Part shown: piece after piece, positions 23,107 through 34,804 of the stretch
How positions within the stretch are numbered: the stretch's first letter is position 1
Layout: each line of letters starts with the position of its first letter
Assembly: GCA_001792895.1 (NCBI GenBank)
Contig: MARA01000008.1
Span: 372,001 to 436,000 of the forward strand
Direction of reading: 5' to 3'
DNA from: Lentinus brumalis
Lineage: Eukaryota; Basidiomycota; Agaricomycetes; Polyporales; Polyporaceae
Length of the DNA stretch: 64,000 nucleotides
The notes under the pieces: generated by a model
The model's input: the letters and a program-made list of their open reading frames with translations, nothing else
Databases searched by the model: none
What the model was told of the DNA's origin: nothing
Program-made: the position numbers and the translations under genes

Positions 23107-25047
23107 CTAGCCTCGGCGCATCGCAATCTTCAGGGACGGGACGTGAAGAACACGTTCCTCTCCTTCGCCTGTAAAGTATATCGCGTTGATGGCCTTGTCA
23201 TTCAATACGGGCCAGTTGTCATGCGTAGCCCAGTACGAGAAGCATCCCATAGATCGCTTGCCATTGTACGCGGGTATCCCGACGTCAATACTGCCGCGGC
23301 ACACGGCAGATAGTAGGGCATGTCAGTACATGCGTGATAGTGCAGGAAGAAACAAAAGAACGCACCGAAACTCGTCCTTCCTGGTCGGACGCAGCGCGAC
23401 GCGACCCTCCGCGCCCAACTTCTTCAGTCCATCCACGCCGAGCAGCGTGAACTCGTCGATGTACAGCGTGCCTCTGTCGACAGCGATACGCACGGATGAA
23501 GAGTTGGTGGTATTCGCGTCTTCCCCTGAGGCGACCCAATGACCAGCGTAGAGGGTCTCGGACGCATCGGCGAGCGCCTTGTCCATCGCTGGCTGGAGGA
23601 TCTCGAACGCATCGTAGACAATCTCGGACGCGAAGGGGTAGGCGCTGCTCAGCAGCAGCACGATGCCGTACGATGTTCCAGGGTGGATGGCGATGGCAGT
23701 ATGAAACGCGGCGATGTTGCCCACTGCAGGATATCGGTGGTTAGCCAAGATGCGGATGTACGGACGTATGCACTTACGCTTCCAGTAGATCCTGCGCAAT
23801 CGGTCGTTCGAATCCCGTGCCTTGACGATCTCCCATACGAAACCAAGTTCGGTCCAGTCGTCTTCCTCGAAAGAATGCGCCGGGCGCATCCACTTGTCCA
23901 CGGAGTACTGTGTGAGCAAGCTCTTGGGGCCGCGCGGGTTCAAAAGGGTCTGCATGAGCGTAGCGAGGTCCGCGAGAGACGAGAATTGTCCACCCGCGGG
24001 ATTCATGGTGTCCGTGAAGTCCAGATCCTGGAGATTACATGTTAGCAAGACACCACGGGCAAGGGGCACATCACTAACGACTATGTCCTGTTCGAAGGAG
24101 GGCACGACTACCAGATGCTTGTTCGCATCCATCGCCAGGAAATGACTTCCGTTCAAGCCGAGCGGCTCGAAGATGTCGCGCTTCAGGAGTTCTGCGTAAT
24201 TTAGCTTTGTCCCGTACGCTGCACTGGCGGCCTCCGCTAGCGCGATTCCCAGTACACCAAAGCCAGTGTTCGAGTACGAGGGGTACGCCCACGGCGGAGA
24301 AACGAGATATTGCTCCGAGATGCTGTGGAAGAAGCGTTCGGGAGTTGGGAAAGGCAGGCCATTCTCGGGGGGAGCTCCTCCTCCGGTGAGTTCGTGTGGC
24401 CAGTCGTGCGCCGTCCCGGATGGCCAGTCCCTACCAAGTCCGGACATGTGTGTCGCAAGCTGAGCCAGGGTGATCGGTGCCTCATCTCGAGTTGGGTGGG
24501 GTTGCTCCGGGTCAAGGGCGTCAAGACGATACTTGAATCCCTTGATGTACTTCTCAACGGGATCGTCCCTGCAACAGCTTCGTATCCACGCACAGAAAGG
24601 ATCATATGAGGGAAGTACGCACCATGAGATTATCCCTTTCTGCTCCAATACCATCCCTTCCAGCACCGTGAAGAGCTTCAAGATAGACGCAAGCCGATAC
24701 ATCGAATGGCTGGTCACCGGCGGGGAGTTCGCCTCGTTCGCCCTGAGGACACCGGAATTCCTCTCGTAGAGCATGCCATCGGATGTGACCACCGCGATGC
24801 AGAGGGAGTCGATGCCACCCTCGGCGATGTGGCCGGATATATACTCGTCGAGAACTTTAGTGGCCTCTCGTATAGACGGATGCGTGAGTCTGTCGACGAA
24901 GACTTTCGGGAGGAAAGGCCGACAGCCCCATTTCTCCGAGCCTGTTTTTCTCGTCGACGTTGTCGCTAAGGGTTGCTGTGGGTGCCCAAGGCCGCCGTAG
25001 GGGAATGTAAGAGCAGCAAACGTGAGGCTCGACAATGCCAGGAGCAT
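23107..25047 (-). CDS. secreted beta-lactamase-fold serine hydrolase
   Basis: Serine beta-lactamase/DD-peptidase-like hydrolase (class C and LACTB-related fold). The start at 25047 gives a signal peptide, MLLALSSLTFAALTF, so it is probably secreted. The SxxK catalytic motif is SILK in MYRLASILKLFTVLEGM. The YxN motif is YSN in AYPSYSNTGFGVLGIALAE. Other family blocks are APITLAQLATHMSGLGRDWP, MNPAGGQFSSLADLATLM and SYGIVLLLSSAYP. Several introns read through without stops. The true 3' exon starts after a GTGCGT donor near 23368 and reads IDVGIPAYNGKRSMGCFSYW and WPVLNDKAINAIYFTG, ending MRRG at 23107. The frame ending at 23323 is therefore an intron read-through. The substrate is unknown: esterase, amidase or peptidase. 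Confidence 0.88.
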
Positions 25048-25102
25048 CGTGCTGAGCGACGAGGCCGAGACAGAACATCATGTCCGCTGTTCAGAGAGCT
25101 TG

Positions 25103-25108
25103 TATATA
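25103..25108 (-). promoter_or_regulatory. TATA-like element of the serine hydrolase gene
   Basis: TATATA (in GTTATATACA on the coding strand) lies about 56 bp upstream of the ATG at 25047. Position and sequence fit a core promoter. Confidence 0.4.
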
Positions 25109-25844
25109 ACGCCAGACGTCGGGCGGCGTCGTGGGCGCGGTGAGAGGGCGCGAGCGCAAATGTGGGCGTACCGAGCTCATCAGGGCGAGAAGAAGGAGGA
25201 AGAAGGAGCAGCGGGCACCAGCGTCTACACATCTTAACCGCGATGATCTTCAACTTCAAGTTGGCTCCTCCAGGCACTCTCCAGGCACGCCTCCAGGTCA
25301 CCGTGGTTGCCTGCAGGATCTCTACCTCTCAGACTGCTTGCAATCTATGTCGGCATCTACATAAGAGGGCATGTAAGTATATCTTCATATGGAAACCATC
25401 CGTTAGCATATTGACCGTGGGTATTAAGTAGCTGGCCATTGCGACGGACATGCATGGCGTGCCACTGCCATGCTCGGAGCTGCCACGTACGGTATGACCT
25501 CAGATTTACAGTTTATCTTGAGACGTACTCATGATGGTGCTATGATAGACCAGTGCAATGTTCAGGTGGTGCTGACGGCTGTTCAACCTGCTGGCCGTCA
25601 ACCACGTTCCGACATCAGATGGTCTACACCTGCATTTCGGGCTCTCTAGATCTGGCTCGGACCGAAGCATGGTAGAGACTGCGGTGACTAAGGATTACCC
25701 CCAACATCCGAACGGGAATGACAAAGCTTGGCCAACGCGCTCCGGGCGGCGTCGCACGAATGGCACCAAGCCGACCCCCAGCATCAGACTCGCGCCTCGA
25801 TTATATTTCAAGTTGCCGTGTGCAGTGTCCGGTCGTCGGGGATG

Positions 25845-25850
25845 TATAAG
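25845..25850 (+). promoter_or_regulatory. TATA-like element of the zinc dehydrogenase gene
   Basis: TATAAG lies 83 bp upstream of the ATG at 25933, a usual distance for a fungal core promoter. Confidence 0.4.
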
Positions 25851-25932
25851 ACCTGCCCTCGAAGCTTGGTGTGTCCTCTCATCGATCCAGCGTAGTCGTC
25901 TCCGCGAAATCTCAATCGCACTTTCGGTCACT

Positions 25933-27437
25933 ATGGCAGCTACAACAATGGACGTTGTCTCCTACAAGAAGGTGCGTGTCCGCCGACGTGCGCGACATAT
26001 GCTTTGAACTTGAACTTGACGAGGTTGCTCTACAGCCGCTGGAGTTCTCCATCTCGAAGACCGCGATCCCGAAAGCTCAGGCCAACGAAGTCCTCATCAA
26101 AGGTCAGTACGCAGTTATTAGATCGTGAATGAGTGAGCTAAAAGTTACGCGTATCTACAGTCACCTGTTGCGGTGAGCGGTCCGTCTCTACTCACCCTCC
26201 TACGCTTACACGCGTCCATACCAGGCGTTTGTGGGACTGATGAGCACATCCACCATGGGGACTTTGGGCACCTGGTCTATCCCGTAAGTCCTCGCCTTAC
26301 ACCCATCCTGTCGTGCTAACCTTTGCTCCAGCTTGTTCCCGGTCACGAGGTAGTCGGCGTCATCGCAGAAGTCGGGAGGGACGTCACCGAGTTCGCAAAG
26401 GGCGACCGCGTCGTCGGAGACCCTATCGTCCTGTGCGGCAAGTGCTTCTTCTGCCGCCGCGGCCAGTTCACGCTTTGCGAGAGCCTCGGCGGTCACGGCG
26501 TCTCCCTGCCCGGGGGCTTCAGCGAATACGTCACGTAGTCAGTCATCGAGCATCTCTCGCTCCAGACGTTCCCCGCTAACACGTGAGCTCGCAGCGACGC
26601 GAGGAAGGTGTACAAGATCCATAACATCTCGGACGAGGAGGCGGCTCTGGTCGAGCCCACCGCGTGTGCCATCCACGGAATGGACCGGCTTGGGCCCAGC
26701 GTCGGCATCGAAGCACTTGTGCTTGGTGCGGGCCCTTCCGGGCTTGTCATCGCCCAGCTGCTGAAGCTCAACGGCGCGTCGCGCGTCGTGGTCGCTGCCA
26801 ACAAGGGAACGAAGACGCAAGTCGCGCGGAGTCTGGACGCGGCGGACGAGTACGTCGAGCTCGACCGGGAGAACCCTCAGCCGCAATGGGACACGCTCAA
26901 GGCCGATAACCCATACGGCTTCGATGTGGTGGTGAGTCGCATGCGCTGCGGAGCGTCTTGGGAGCTCGGGCTCATCCCAGCTTCGTCCGGGCGCAGGTCG
27001 AGGCCACGGGATCCGCGTCTGTGGCCGAGCTCGCGATCAACTACGTGCGGAGGGGTGGCACGCTCCTCCTGTACAGCGTGTACGACTCCAAGGCCCTCGT
27101 GAGCTATTCGCCGTCGAGAATATTCACCGACGAGATCAAGGTATGTCCTGTGTCGTGGCTCATCTCATGTCCATCGACGTGCGCGCTGACGGCTGCGCCG
27201 CGCAGATCATTGGTACCTTTGCGCAGGCGCATTGCTTCGCCCGCGCGGTGGCGTATCTCGACAGCGGGAAGATCAGGGTGAAGGGCTTGGTGAGCGCATT
27301 TCTCGTAGTATGCCGCAATTTCAGGGACTGACATTTGCGGGGTTTAGGTGACGGATGTGTTCAAGCTCTCGGAGTATCAGAAGGCCCTCGACAAGATGAG
27401 GAGTCGCGACGCGGGGAAAATTGCTATCAAACCGTGA
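25933..27437 (+). CDS. zinc-dependent polyol/alcohol dehydrogenase
   Basis: Medium-chain NAD(P)-dependent dehydrogenase of the sorbitol/arabinitol/threonine dehydrogenase group. The ATG at 25933 gives [13 protein letters not shown]; short introns then join [39 protein letters not shown] and LVPGHEVVG. Catalytic-zinc motifs are CGTD and GHE. The structural-zinc site shows four cysteines in [15 protein letters not shown]. The Rossmann motif is [13 protein letters not shown], preceded by [12 protein letters not shown]. Later exons read [47 protein letters not shown] and [15 protein letters not shown], ending at 27437. It is an intact gene of about 355 aa with seven or eight exons. The exact polyol or alcohol substrate cannot be told. 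Confidence 0.9.
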
Positions 27438-28042
27438 AGACCGGTGTACCAAAGAATCCAAACCTTACATGTAGAGTGATCCATGCTCCTTGCACGACGA
27501 CGCCCGATGCCTTGCGCGGTCACTTGCTCTGATGGGAAGATGCAGCCATGCATGTCCAGCGACAGGTAAGTCAATGCTCCGGGCTACTGCGTCGTTCCGG
27601 GGAACGCGGTGTTGCTTGGTCCATCTTCCCCTTACCCTGGACATCCCGCGTGGTTCAGTTCTTCGACTGGAGCTCCCCGCGGATACACGTGTGCTAAATG
27701 CCGACGATCCCCTGGCGACGCGCTTCCAGTCATCCGAACGAGGAGAGCACAGAGCTCGTTCAGGCATGCTGACGTCCCCCAGAGGGAGTAGCGGCGCTCG
27801 CAGAAGGTACGTCGACGCGTTCTCGAGCAATCCACCTGTCCCTCAGGTCGGCCCATGCACCCCGAGTAGCAACCAGATGGGCCTTGTTACCACCCGCGCG
27901 TTATCGCCATCCCCGCCGCGACGTCGCGAGACCGCACTACCTTCCCAGCGCAGAGGAATAGCTAAGTAGAGTGCGGCGCACAGCGCGGGCACCTCTGACT
28001 CCTCGGCGACACCCTCCGCAACCTCCTTCACCCATTGCGGCC
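27438..28042. other. intergenic, no gene seen
   Basis: A 605-bp stretch between the dehydrogenase and the seven-TM gene, both on the plus strand. No exon chain was recognised. Confidence 0.4.
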
Positions 28043-29314
28043 ATGGTCCTCTCAAACAACATCGCGGCCCTGCTAGGGTTTGCGTGCGAAGCGGTGCTTT
28101 GGGGTGCGTTCCCTCCTTTGCGTGTACGAGCCAGACTGCGGATTGCTCACGGCGTGCCAATTACAGGAATCTATGCCGTCCTGTTCATCGCTTCGGTCGT
28201 CCTGCTGCTCCGCCGCGTCAGGACGCGCAGCATGAACGTCCCGATCTTCATTGCGAACTTTTTGCTCTTCGCATCCTGCACGGCTCATTTCGCACTCGAG
28301 CTCAAGCATTTCTACGCTGCGCTAGTGAGTCCCCTCAGCGGAATGCTGCACGCGAGCGGGATGACTGACACGCTGAAGGGCTCCGTAGGTGTGGAGGGTT
28401 TCGCGGACGAGACTGCGGAACTCGTCGGCGCGGACCTGCTCATCTCCCTCAGCGACTTCCTCGGCGACCTCGTTCTGCTGTACCGATGCTGGGTCATATG
28501 GGGCAAGAACTTCTGGGTCGTCCTCCTCCCCCTGCTGACCGCAGCTGCCGGCTTTGGTGAGTCCTACATCCATACGGCGGTACCTCGCTCTTCATTGAAC
28601 GCGATCCCCGGCCCTTCGCAGGCTGCATAGTGGTCGTCGCTCACTGGATCCTGACGCTAAGCCCCACCTCGCCCGTGCCGCCAGCCGCGATCGTCCCACT
28701 TGGTACCGCAGGCTACGTGCTCCCGCTCGCGACGAACGTCATGGCCACCGCGCTCATCGTCACCAAGCTCTGGCTCACGGCACGAAGCGCTGAGCAACGT
28801 ATCGGCACGCGCATGCAGGGCACTGCGCGCGCCGCTGAGCGCGCGGTCGCGATCATCGTCGAGAGCGGCGTGCTCTACTTGGCCACGCAGCTGGTGTTTG
28901 TCGTCCTGTTCGCGCTCGGCCACCCGGCTCAGGCGATCCTCGCCGTGGTCGCCGTGCAAATTTATGTGAGTGTCGTGGCTTGGTCGTGGGGACCATCCAT
29001 GCTCCCGGGTGGACCGTTACGCTGACTCCTCGCGTCCTTGATAGGGTATTGCGCCAACGCTGATCGTCATCCGCGTCGCGCTCGGGATCTCGAGCGACTA
29101 CACCATCCCCGCCAAAGGCGGGTCTGGCGGCGACCTCTCTCTCAACTCGGACGACGTCAGCATGATGCGTCCGGGCTTCCTTCCTGCCATCCATTCGATC
29201 GGGGGTACGGAGGAGAGCGGACGCACGACTCTACACCCAGACGGAGAGTCCCATGAGATGAAGTCGTTCGACGTTGACTTTGAGAGCTGCAACGGTCACG
29301 CTGTTGCGGTCTAG
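28043..29314 (+). CDS. uncharacterised Agaricomycete seven-TM protein (module 1)
   Basis: The ATG at 28043 gives MVLSNNIAALLGFACEAVLW; a short intron leads to GIYAVLFIASVVLLLRR. Further exons give NVPIFIANFLLFASCTAHFA, GADLLISLSDFLGDLVLLYR and CWVIWGKNFWVVLLPLL. Then come LGTAGYVLPLATNVMATAL, IIVESGVLYLATQLVFVV, GHPAQAILAVVAVQIY and GIAPTLIVIRVALGISSDY, with a hydrophilic tail ending at 29314. About seven hydrophobic helices are seen, with the C-terminus probably cytoplasmic. The family is common in polypores and mushrooms and has no known function; receptor or transporter are both possible. A close paralogue lies at 62393-63626 in inverted orientation. It converges with the UstYa gene, 259 bp between stops. 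Confidence 0.85.
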
Positions 29315-29573
29315 TTCGTGGACCGTGGAGAATTGTTGACGCAAACGTTATATCTTGGCATAGAAAACGGGAGGCTGCTTGTACATTGTGTCGTTCGTTG
29401 CTTGATCTGTAGTCTACCAGTAGTTCTGACCTCTTGTCGCTCTTTCTTGTCACTCCGCTCGTTTTGTTGTATGATCAGTCTTTCTTTATAAACCCGGCGG
29501 CATCATTGACCTTGGAAGCGGTACAGTGGTACGGCATTTTATGTACATCGTATGTACGACGTCCGAAAACAAT

Positions 29574-30231
29574 CTACAGGTGAGCAGGACCCGCAGGGTG
29601 CTCGTCCAGATACTTCCGCAGCGCAGTCCAGTCCTTACACTCGCGCACCGACCCGATCCCCCAGCGGCATGCTCCAGTCGTCCATCGCGTATGCCAGGCT
29701 CGTCGGCCTCGAGCGTCGCGTCGGCGTTGCACAGCACCATCTGCAGCATGTACCGCAGGCAGTGCTCGACGTGGTGCGCGTAGCCCGTGCGGTTGGTCAC
29801 AAATCCGACGCGGAAGACGTCGAGACAGTGCAGCTGGTGCACCATCGAGACGAGGAACGTGCGATTCTGGGGCCCGAGGTCGGTGAACCCATCCGACGCA
29901 GGGAAGAGCGTGGCCCAGTCGTCGTCGGCGTACAGGGAGAAACCCGGCTCGCCGGAGCCCAGAGCGTGGTAGGAGGTTGGGAGGTTGATCGGGAGGCGCA
30001 TGGGGTGGTCCGTGCCAATGTACGCTGCGAGAGGATGATGTGTCAGCAAATGCACTGAGGTGGGTCGGGATACTGCTCACTGTACTCGTGCTCGCTATAG
30101 TAGCGGGTCACCAGGAGGAAGTGCGAGATCCTCGGGGTGACGACCCACATCAGGGCCACATTGAGCAACATGAAAGTGGCTACCGCCACGTTCCAGGGGA
30201 CGGTGAGCGTGATGCTGCGAGCAGCTGACAT
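29574..30231 (-). CDS. UstYa/DUF3328-family oxidase with 1-nt frameshift (module 1)
   Basis: UstYa-family proteins are membrane-anchored oxidases that act on ribosomal peptides in fungal RiPP pathways. Exon 1 (30231-30081) encodes a TM anchor (VAVATFMLLNVALMWVV) and ends EY. A 56-bp intron (30025-30080) leads to YIGTDHP, then FSLYADDDWATLFPASDGFTD. The family's paired HxxHC motifs appear as HQLHC (in VHQLHCLDVF) and HVEHC (in HHVEHCLRYM). Near the C-terminus the frame breaks: relative to the paralogue at 61541 the copy is one base short at a run of five C at 29658-29662. The conserved tail (CKDWTALRKYLDEHPAGP) is in the next frame, ending at 29574. Without correction the frame runs to 29486 with an unrelated tail. 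It could be a real mutation or an assembly error. It is divergent from the peptide gene at 31288. Confidence 0.8.
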
Positions 30232-31287
30232 GGCGGGTAGATGGCGGACGAGGTGAGTTGCTGGCAATGGCTTGCTGGCGGTGGGCAGAAGAGCAGCGAG
30301 CCGCCGCAAGACCCCGTACATGACACGGGACGCCCGCCCCGCCAAGGTCGTTTGCACGTCCTCGCGACCCAGTCGATTATTCCATCCTCGGGGAACGTGT
30401 TGTCGTCCCGTCCTACCTGGAGCACGCATAGCCCGAAAAGAATGGTCGCTAGCCTAAGTGAGGGACGGTCAATCGCGCCATACGCGTCCCAGCAGGCACC
30501 CGCCAAGAAGCGAATAGAATTGGGGAGTCCGCATACCCCAAGGTCGCCGGTCAGTCTGAAGAGGCGCGCTAAACCGCCGCGTGCAAGGCGTTCTCCTTGG
30601 GAATTGCAGTGGGTAGCCCGTGGTGGATCATCGCACCGTCAACGAGGTAAATGAAGTGCGCAATCTTGGCTCAACAGAGGAAATCGGGGTATTGCCCATG
30701 ACCTGCCCACAAGCAGCCTGTCCCGGGAGAAGACCTGCATGCGAGGTGCCCATTGGTGGATACGGCCCCGGTGTGCCATCCGCTCGCCGACGAAGCTGCG
30801 GACGAAGATCATTCCGACACCCTCTGCAATAGCTGCAGAACATCGTCAGAACTCGTCAATCCTCGCAGCACGCTCACTCACATTCTGTCACTACGCGGTG
30901 TCTATACCTTATCACTGGACAGGGCCAGAAGTCCAAGGGCCAGGAACGGTAGCGTTCTAGTGTCCGGTGGAATCCATTGTCGAAGTCCCGGCGTTCCAAC
31001 CGACGTTGCATACGTCAATGACCAGCAGAGACGTTCCCGAACGCATGGCTATATGTCAATCAGGAGTACGGTGAGTTCCAGACCGATTCTCCGGACAGCA
31101 GAGAGGGGTAGCTTACCGACCATACATGCATATCGTACATGATCCGACGAATGGCTAGAAGGTTTGCTCATGCGCCTCGTGTCTGCCGAGCGACTAAGCC
31201 AGCATGTTTATACCTAGGCGACTAGACGAAACGCAGGCACTCGCCCGCGTCTTGCCCAAGCTGTAGCGAACCCTTGAGAACCCCACC
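30232..31287. other. divergent intergenic region of module 1
   Basis: A 1056-bp region between the UstYa start and the peptide-A start. No gene was recognised. The matching region in module 2 is 1129 bp. Confidence 0.5.
31207..31213 (+). promoter_or_regulatory. TATA-like element of peptide gene A
   Basis: TTTATAC lies about 75-80 bp upstream of the ATG at 31288. The distance is much like that of the TATA-like element of peptide gene B. Confidence 0.35.
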
Positions 31288-31567
31288 ATGCGTGTCCTTT
31301 TCATCCTCGTCGTACTCGTATCCTTCACGTCGTCTATGCCCTTGATCGCAAGCCGAGGTTAGTCCTGCTGGACGATGGGATGCTGCACATGTACTCACCG
31401 CGGATGTCGGTCCATAGATAGCGACAAGGGTCTGCTGTGGAGGGGTTGCGCTCATCAACGAATCGACGGTGAGTTGCCCATCTCATCTGAGCCGGAGTCG
31501 CATGTGCTGACGGACGTCCCCAGCCACAGTCGACGGAGGATGCATTCCACCTCCCGCCGCTGTTTGA
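31288..31567 (+). CDS. small secreted peptide A (54 aa), W-R-x-x-A-H family
   Basis: Three exons: 31288-31357, 31418-31468 and 31524-31567. Both introns (60 and 55 bp) are phase 1 with GT-AG ends. Exon 1 is a signal peptide, MRVLFILVVLVSFTSSMPLI, followed by ASR. Exon 2 gives DSDKGLLWRGCAHQRID; exon 3 gives ATVDGGCIPPPAAV and the stop at 31565-31567. The mature peptide would be about 35 residues with two cysteines. The core L-W-R-G-x-A-H-x-x-I-D recurs in the peptides at 59399-59691 and 60135-60411, with identical intron phases. It is divergent from the UstYa gene. The small size and the splice reconstruction are the main doubts; the match to two other loci is the main support. Function unknown: RiPP precursor or secreted signal are inferences. 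Confidence 0.68.
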
Positions 31568-32040
31568 GTCATCGCCCGTAGGTGGATGCCGTGCTTCCTT
31601 GGCACTCTCACCGAGCTGACTTCGCTGGTAGGGCTCTGAACGCGCTCCATCTTAGAGCTCCAGTCGACGTGTCTGTATGATTATCCGGACTACTGTATAA
31701 CATTGTTGTATTCTCTATGACCCGTTTCCATCATTAGTATATGTTCGAGCTCGGCGTTGAGTGGCTTGTGAATGAAGACGTACATGTAATATTCACCTAG
31801 ACATCCGCGCAGGTTTGCGCATTCGCAAATTCCAATCCAGATATTATCGAGAGAACGAACCTGTATGTAACAAAAAAATGTAGTGTGGAGAATCGGGAGA
31901 GAGAGAAGTAGACAAAAGTAGACGGAGTCATAAGCGCCAAAGCATGACGCAATCACAAGGGGGATGTGAACGAAGGGTATCCGCAAAGCCAGTCCGATAT
32001 TTTTCCGATTTCGAGCACGACCAAGTCGGCTATGGACGCC
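31568..32040. other. intergenic, no gene seen
   Basis: A 473-bp stretch between the convergent peptide A and HMG-box genes; AT-rich in part (about 31670-31930). No feature was recognised. Confidence 0.45.
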
Positions 32041-33478
32041 CTACGCGGCAGCGCCATCCATGTTCAACCAGTCGTCTAGCCCTTGCGTCCACAGGTGACG
32101 GGGAGAAAGCGTCTGCGACGAGTCCTCTTCGCTCACATCGGCCGGAGAGAGGCCGGAGAATGATGAAGATGCGGTAGACGAAGGTTCGAAGGACACGTTG
32201 ATCGAAAGCAAAAATTCCTCCACCTCCACGTCCAACGATGCAGCAGGGGCGGATTCGATGGACGCCGCTTGAGCAGCCGAGGACGTGCACGACTGCGGCT
32301 CGTGCATTCCATCTGAAGGGGAGATGGGTCGCACCGAAGACATATCGAGCAGGTCGGGCATGGACATCGGAGCTTGCGCGGGGCTTTGGGTGACGCTGGT
32401 GGCATACTCGGTGCCGCAGTCGTTGTTCGAGCTCCAAGGGGCGGTCCAAGGCTCGGCTCCATCTGGAGCTGGCGTGAGACTCCCAGCGTCGGGGAAGTAG
32501 CAAGCTCGCTCGTCTTGGGGGATAGGTGAGGCGAACGGATTGGAACCAAAGTCGACGTCGGAAGGCTGGGTCCAGCCTGGATGCTGCATGTCTGACAGGC
32601 CCAACTAGAATACAAGACCCATGAGCGAGAGCATAGAAGTATGAGGGCGGATCACGTACGTTTACCATGCCAGGGTGGAAGGTGCCCATCGGAGGCAATG
32701 TACCATGAGGGAATGTCGACGGCGGGAATCCCTGAGGAGTCATGACAGTATCGTGATAGTGGTAGCTCGGCAGCATGCCGTGCTGGGTCCCCCCGTGGAC
32801 ACTGGTAAGTCCGTATCCCATCGACGAAGCGAGACCATACAGCAGTTGTGTACGGCGCATCAATTCCGAACGATCATCGAGGGGAAGCTGTAAGCACGTA
32901 GTGAGTATAGGTCGGATGGTTGTAGCCCGTAGAAGACGCACCTGGTTGAGCGATGCTGGACACGGATGCGAGAAACCGCTAAAACCAATAGGTGCCACTG
33001 GCGCCGTCAGAGGCGGTGTAGGGATGGGAGAGGGAGACAGCGACGACGTTGACGAAAAGCTTGACGTCGACGACAAGGAGGGAGTCGACGGAGACGGAGA
33101 GCACGATGAGAGAGGTGGTTCAGAGTGATAAATAGTGGTGGCCTTCCGTCCCTTCCTCGCAATCTTGGCTGCGTTGTTTGCGATCCTATTCCGGGTTCTC
33201 GTACGTTTGGCACCAGCAGCAGCCTTCTTGGCCTTCTGCGGCTTGTAGCTCCATTCTGGATACTTGAGCTGGTGTTCTTTTTTAGCCGCATCGGCCATGC
33301 GAAAGAACACCATCTTGGCCTCGATCGGTTCCAATGCCCAGGCGCGGCCAGCAATGATGGAGACTACGCTCCCTGGAGGAGTCCTGTTGTACATAAGTCG
33401 TAGCGTCTTGAGCGTGTTGTTCCGGTAAAAGATGAACGCATTGGGCGAACGCGGAATCTTGACGGTGTCGCCGGGCAT
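32041..33478 (-). CDS. HMG-box transcription factor (442 aa)
   Basis: Nuclear DNA-binding protein with a MATA/Sox-type HMG box. The start at 33478 gives MPGDTVKIPRSPNAFIFYRN, the first helix of the box. GSVVSIIAGRAWALEP and AKKEHQLKYPEWSYKPQK complete it (box about residues 6-76). A strongly basic stretch, AKRTRTRNRIANNAAKIARK, is a likely nuclear localisation signal. Exons are 33478-32942, 32887-32660 and 32604-32041, all phase 0, giving 442 aa. The rest is Ser/Pro-rich with an acidic, Ser-rich C-terminus that may be an activation region. Its place between the peptide/UstYa module and the P450 raises the possibility of a local regulator. HMG factors in Agaricomycetes also act in mating and fruiting. 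Confidence 0.88.
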
Positions 33479-34804
33479 TGGAAGTCGTGTGGCCGAGGAA
33501 GTGAAGGTTATGGCTTTGGGAGGGAGCGAGTCGACGAGGAAGATAATGGTGGACGGACAAAGCTGGAGCTGTGAACAGATAGGCAGGGGAGTGGCTCGCA
33601 GAGGAGAGGGGCGGGGGAAAGGTGATAGTGGGCAAGGGATAAAAGCCTGCTCAAGATATATGCAGTGTGGCACACGCTTTGGCTCGCGAGGAAGTCAAAG
33701 CGTACCCGCGTGCATACCCTACCTCCGCTCGCGACAGTCCAAGCTGTTTCGTCGTCTCAGCCAGCACATACAGAGGCCTATAGGTGAGTAGATCATGTCC
33801 TTCCACCAGTCGTCGAGTTCCTGCGTTGCGATGAACTTCTGGAGTCGCTGTAACGCATAGTGCGGTAGCGCGCTAAGTACGAGGCCGGCAAAGCGACCTG
33901 GAACAGCCACACCGGAGCTTGAAATGAGGGAAGCCAAAGCGTTGACTTGTCGACATGAGGCTCCAGCGGTGAGCACTTCGACTCGAGACCGCCTGGCACC
34001 TGCTATAGCGTCCCTCGGACATCAACAACGGACTCGTGAGGCGCCCTCGTGCGCTATGGCCGCTCGTACGGTATGCATCACGATGGCGAAAATCAAGGAA
34101 TGCGCGAGCTGTCAATGAGAGATTCAAGCTCATGAGCATACAAACCAGGTCAGAGTGAATCACTCACTACGTACAGCGAGCGCATCGCTGGCTCAAGCCT
34201 CATGCTAATCTGCGCGAAACTGCTCCAGTGCGTATCATCGCAACACCAGTATCATGTTCTATATCTCAGGGACGTCAGTCTGTGGCATAGACTCGCAGGA
34301 CGTTGCAATATATATACCGCACCGGCATCATGTCGCATGAGTGCGACGTGGAGAGGACATTAAGGTGCATCGGGTCGACAGCTACGGCGGCCAAAGCTGT
34401 GAGCGCCTGTGAGTGGCGCGTCGGGCGTCGGGGGGCGCCGACCTGCCCTAAACTCACCGCCGTATAAAAATTGGCCGCCCTGGTATGTTGTTTCTTCAGA
34501 ACATACTCAGCTAGGATCTATTTTATAGGTACTAACTCGAGTCTCGCATGTTTACACATGCCACATCCTTCATATCCAGTCGATGACACCCCCGTCCGCT
34601 CGTATAACCGAGAACATGGCCGCCTCGTTGCGGTCTCGAGGACGTTTGGATCGCGTCCTCTCTCCCTCTTCGGAGTGGTTAGAGGCGCGAACCAGCGAGT
34701 TGGACGTATGTCTGATGGATTACGACACTTGTCGTTGTTGTTGTATGCTCCAATGTATTAGCTAGTTCAATCCAACTCTCATTCTCATACCTCTCGCGTG
34801 GCAT
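33479..34804. other. intergenic, no gene seen
   Basis: A 1326-bp stretch between the HMG-box gene start and the P450 stop. Only short frames without motifs were seen. Confidence 0.4.

Larger units (their letters stand above)
25048..25932. other. divergent intergenic region
   Basis: An 885-bp region between two divergent genes, the serine hydrolase (-) and the zinc dehydrogenase (+). It should hold both promoters; no other gene was recognised. Confidence 0.5.

Noticed and set aside
23323..25047. Serine hydrolase ending at 23323
   Set aside because: That end is intron read-through. A GTGCGT donor and a downstream exon with WPVLNDKAINAIYFTG give the family C-terminus ending at 23107.
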